NCBI GenBank assembly: GCA_016649525.1
Contig: JAENXM010000118.1
Location: forward strand, 1 to 5,636
Direction: 5' to 3'
DNA: 5,636 nt
DNA from: Actinomycetota bacterium
GTDB taxonomy: Bacteria; Actinomycetota; Geothermincolia; Fen-727; Anoxymicrobiaceae
The position numbers and the translations under genes were made by a program. The notes beneath the pieces are model-generated. The model did not search any database. It was given only the letters and a program-made list of their open reading frames with translations, and was not told the DNA's origin. Position 1 is the stretch's first letter. Each line of letters begins with the position of its first letter. Below, in pieces: positions 5,442 through 5,636 of this stretch.

Positions 5442-5636
5442 TCCCGTGGCACCAGCCCTTCTATGACCTTGACCGTGATAGCCGAAGCTTCGCGGTCGAC
5501 CTTCTTGACGAACTCGCCTACGAAAGGTATCTCAAACTCCCTCCTGTTCTCATCCTCGACAAGGAGAAGGTCCTGGGCAGACCCGCTGATATAATCGGTT
5601 ACGACGCCAAGCTTGTCTCCCTCCTCACTGACAACA
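5438..5636 (-). CDS. rimM: Ribosome maturation factor RimM, C-terminal part
   Basis: The last 65 codons of a minus-strand gene whose start lies beyond the right edge. They encode a PRC-barrel-like segment: GDKLGVVTDYISGSAQDLLL, then EFEIPFVGEFVKKVD, then ITVKVIEGLVPRD and TGA. This is the C-terminal domain of RimM, which helps mature the 16S rRNA 3' region and binds S19 during 30S assembly. The TGA overlaps the TTG start of trmD by two bases. The rimM-trmD pair is one of the most conserved gene pairs in bacteria, which supports the call even though the N-terminal domain is not visible. Confidence 0.9.
   Translation of the reverse strand, partial: VVSEEGDKLGVVTDYISGSAQDLLLVEDENRREFEIPFVGEFVKKVDREASAITVKVIEGLVPRD

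Noticed and set aside
4783..5466. Long plus-strand open frame opposite trmD (227 residues)
   Set aside because: Its Ser/Arg/Thr-rich composition and lack of motifs are what the antisense of a high-GC gene gives; trmD on the other strand is certain.

Overview
The window looks like a chromosomal segment of a high-GC, probably actinobacterial (or related Gram-positive) lineage. The gene order rimM-trmD-rplS-lepB-rnhB-yraN, read from the right edge leftward on the minus strand, is the classic translation/secretion neighbourhood of Actinobacteria and Firmicutes. The C-terminal half of TrmD (GGE followed by alanines instead of GELPAM, then VLLSGDH and QRTRGRRPDLL) looks more actinobacterial than proteobacterial. 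The genus cannot be told from the sequence.

Right part (2357-5636, minus strand): the 3' end of rimM (16S rRNA processing factor), trmD (tRNA m1G37 methyltransferase), rplS (ribosomal protein L19), lepB (signal peptidase I), rnhB (RNase HII with the N-terminal helical extension) and yraN (UPF0102 nuclease-fold protein). The genes overlap or lie 1-56 nt apart, so this reads as one operon. Four of the five visible starts are TTG or GTG. The widest gap, before rplS, holds a candidate extended -10 promoter that would give L19 and the genes behind it their own transcript.

Middle (1427-2336): one plus-strand gene for a multi-pass membrane protein of a poorly characterised family. It has a good sigma70-type promoter (TTGATA-17-AATAAT) and a strong ribosome binding site. 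It converges on yraN with 20 nt between stops and diverges from the glycan genes to its left.

Left part (1-1426, minus strand): a tightly packed surface-glycan module. It encodes an initiating phosphoglycosyl transferase of the WcaJ/PglC superfamily, a left-handed beta-helix (hexapeptide) acyltransferase overlapping it by ATGA, and the first 52 codons of a DegT/DnrJ/EryC1/StrS sugar aminotransferase starting directly after the acyltransferase stop. The likely logic is to make an amino sugar, acylate it, and load the first sugar phosphate on undecaprenyl phosphate. Parts of this side are clearly more AT-rich than the translation operon, which fits a variable glycan locus placed next to a conserved housekeeping operon.

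I see no RNA genes, CRISPR, transposons or integrase sites, and no stretch over about 105 nt without a gene. I did not find an evidently new multi-gene system. The most notable points are a Glu in place of the catalytic Asp of TrmD, an 8-residue insertion in L19, a perfect 9-bp hairpin followed by a T-run inside lepB, and the uncharacterised membrane protein.
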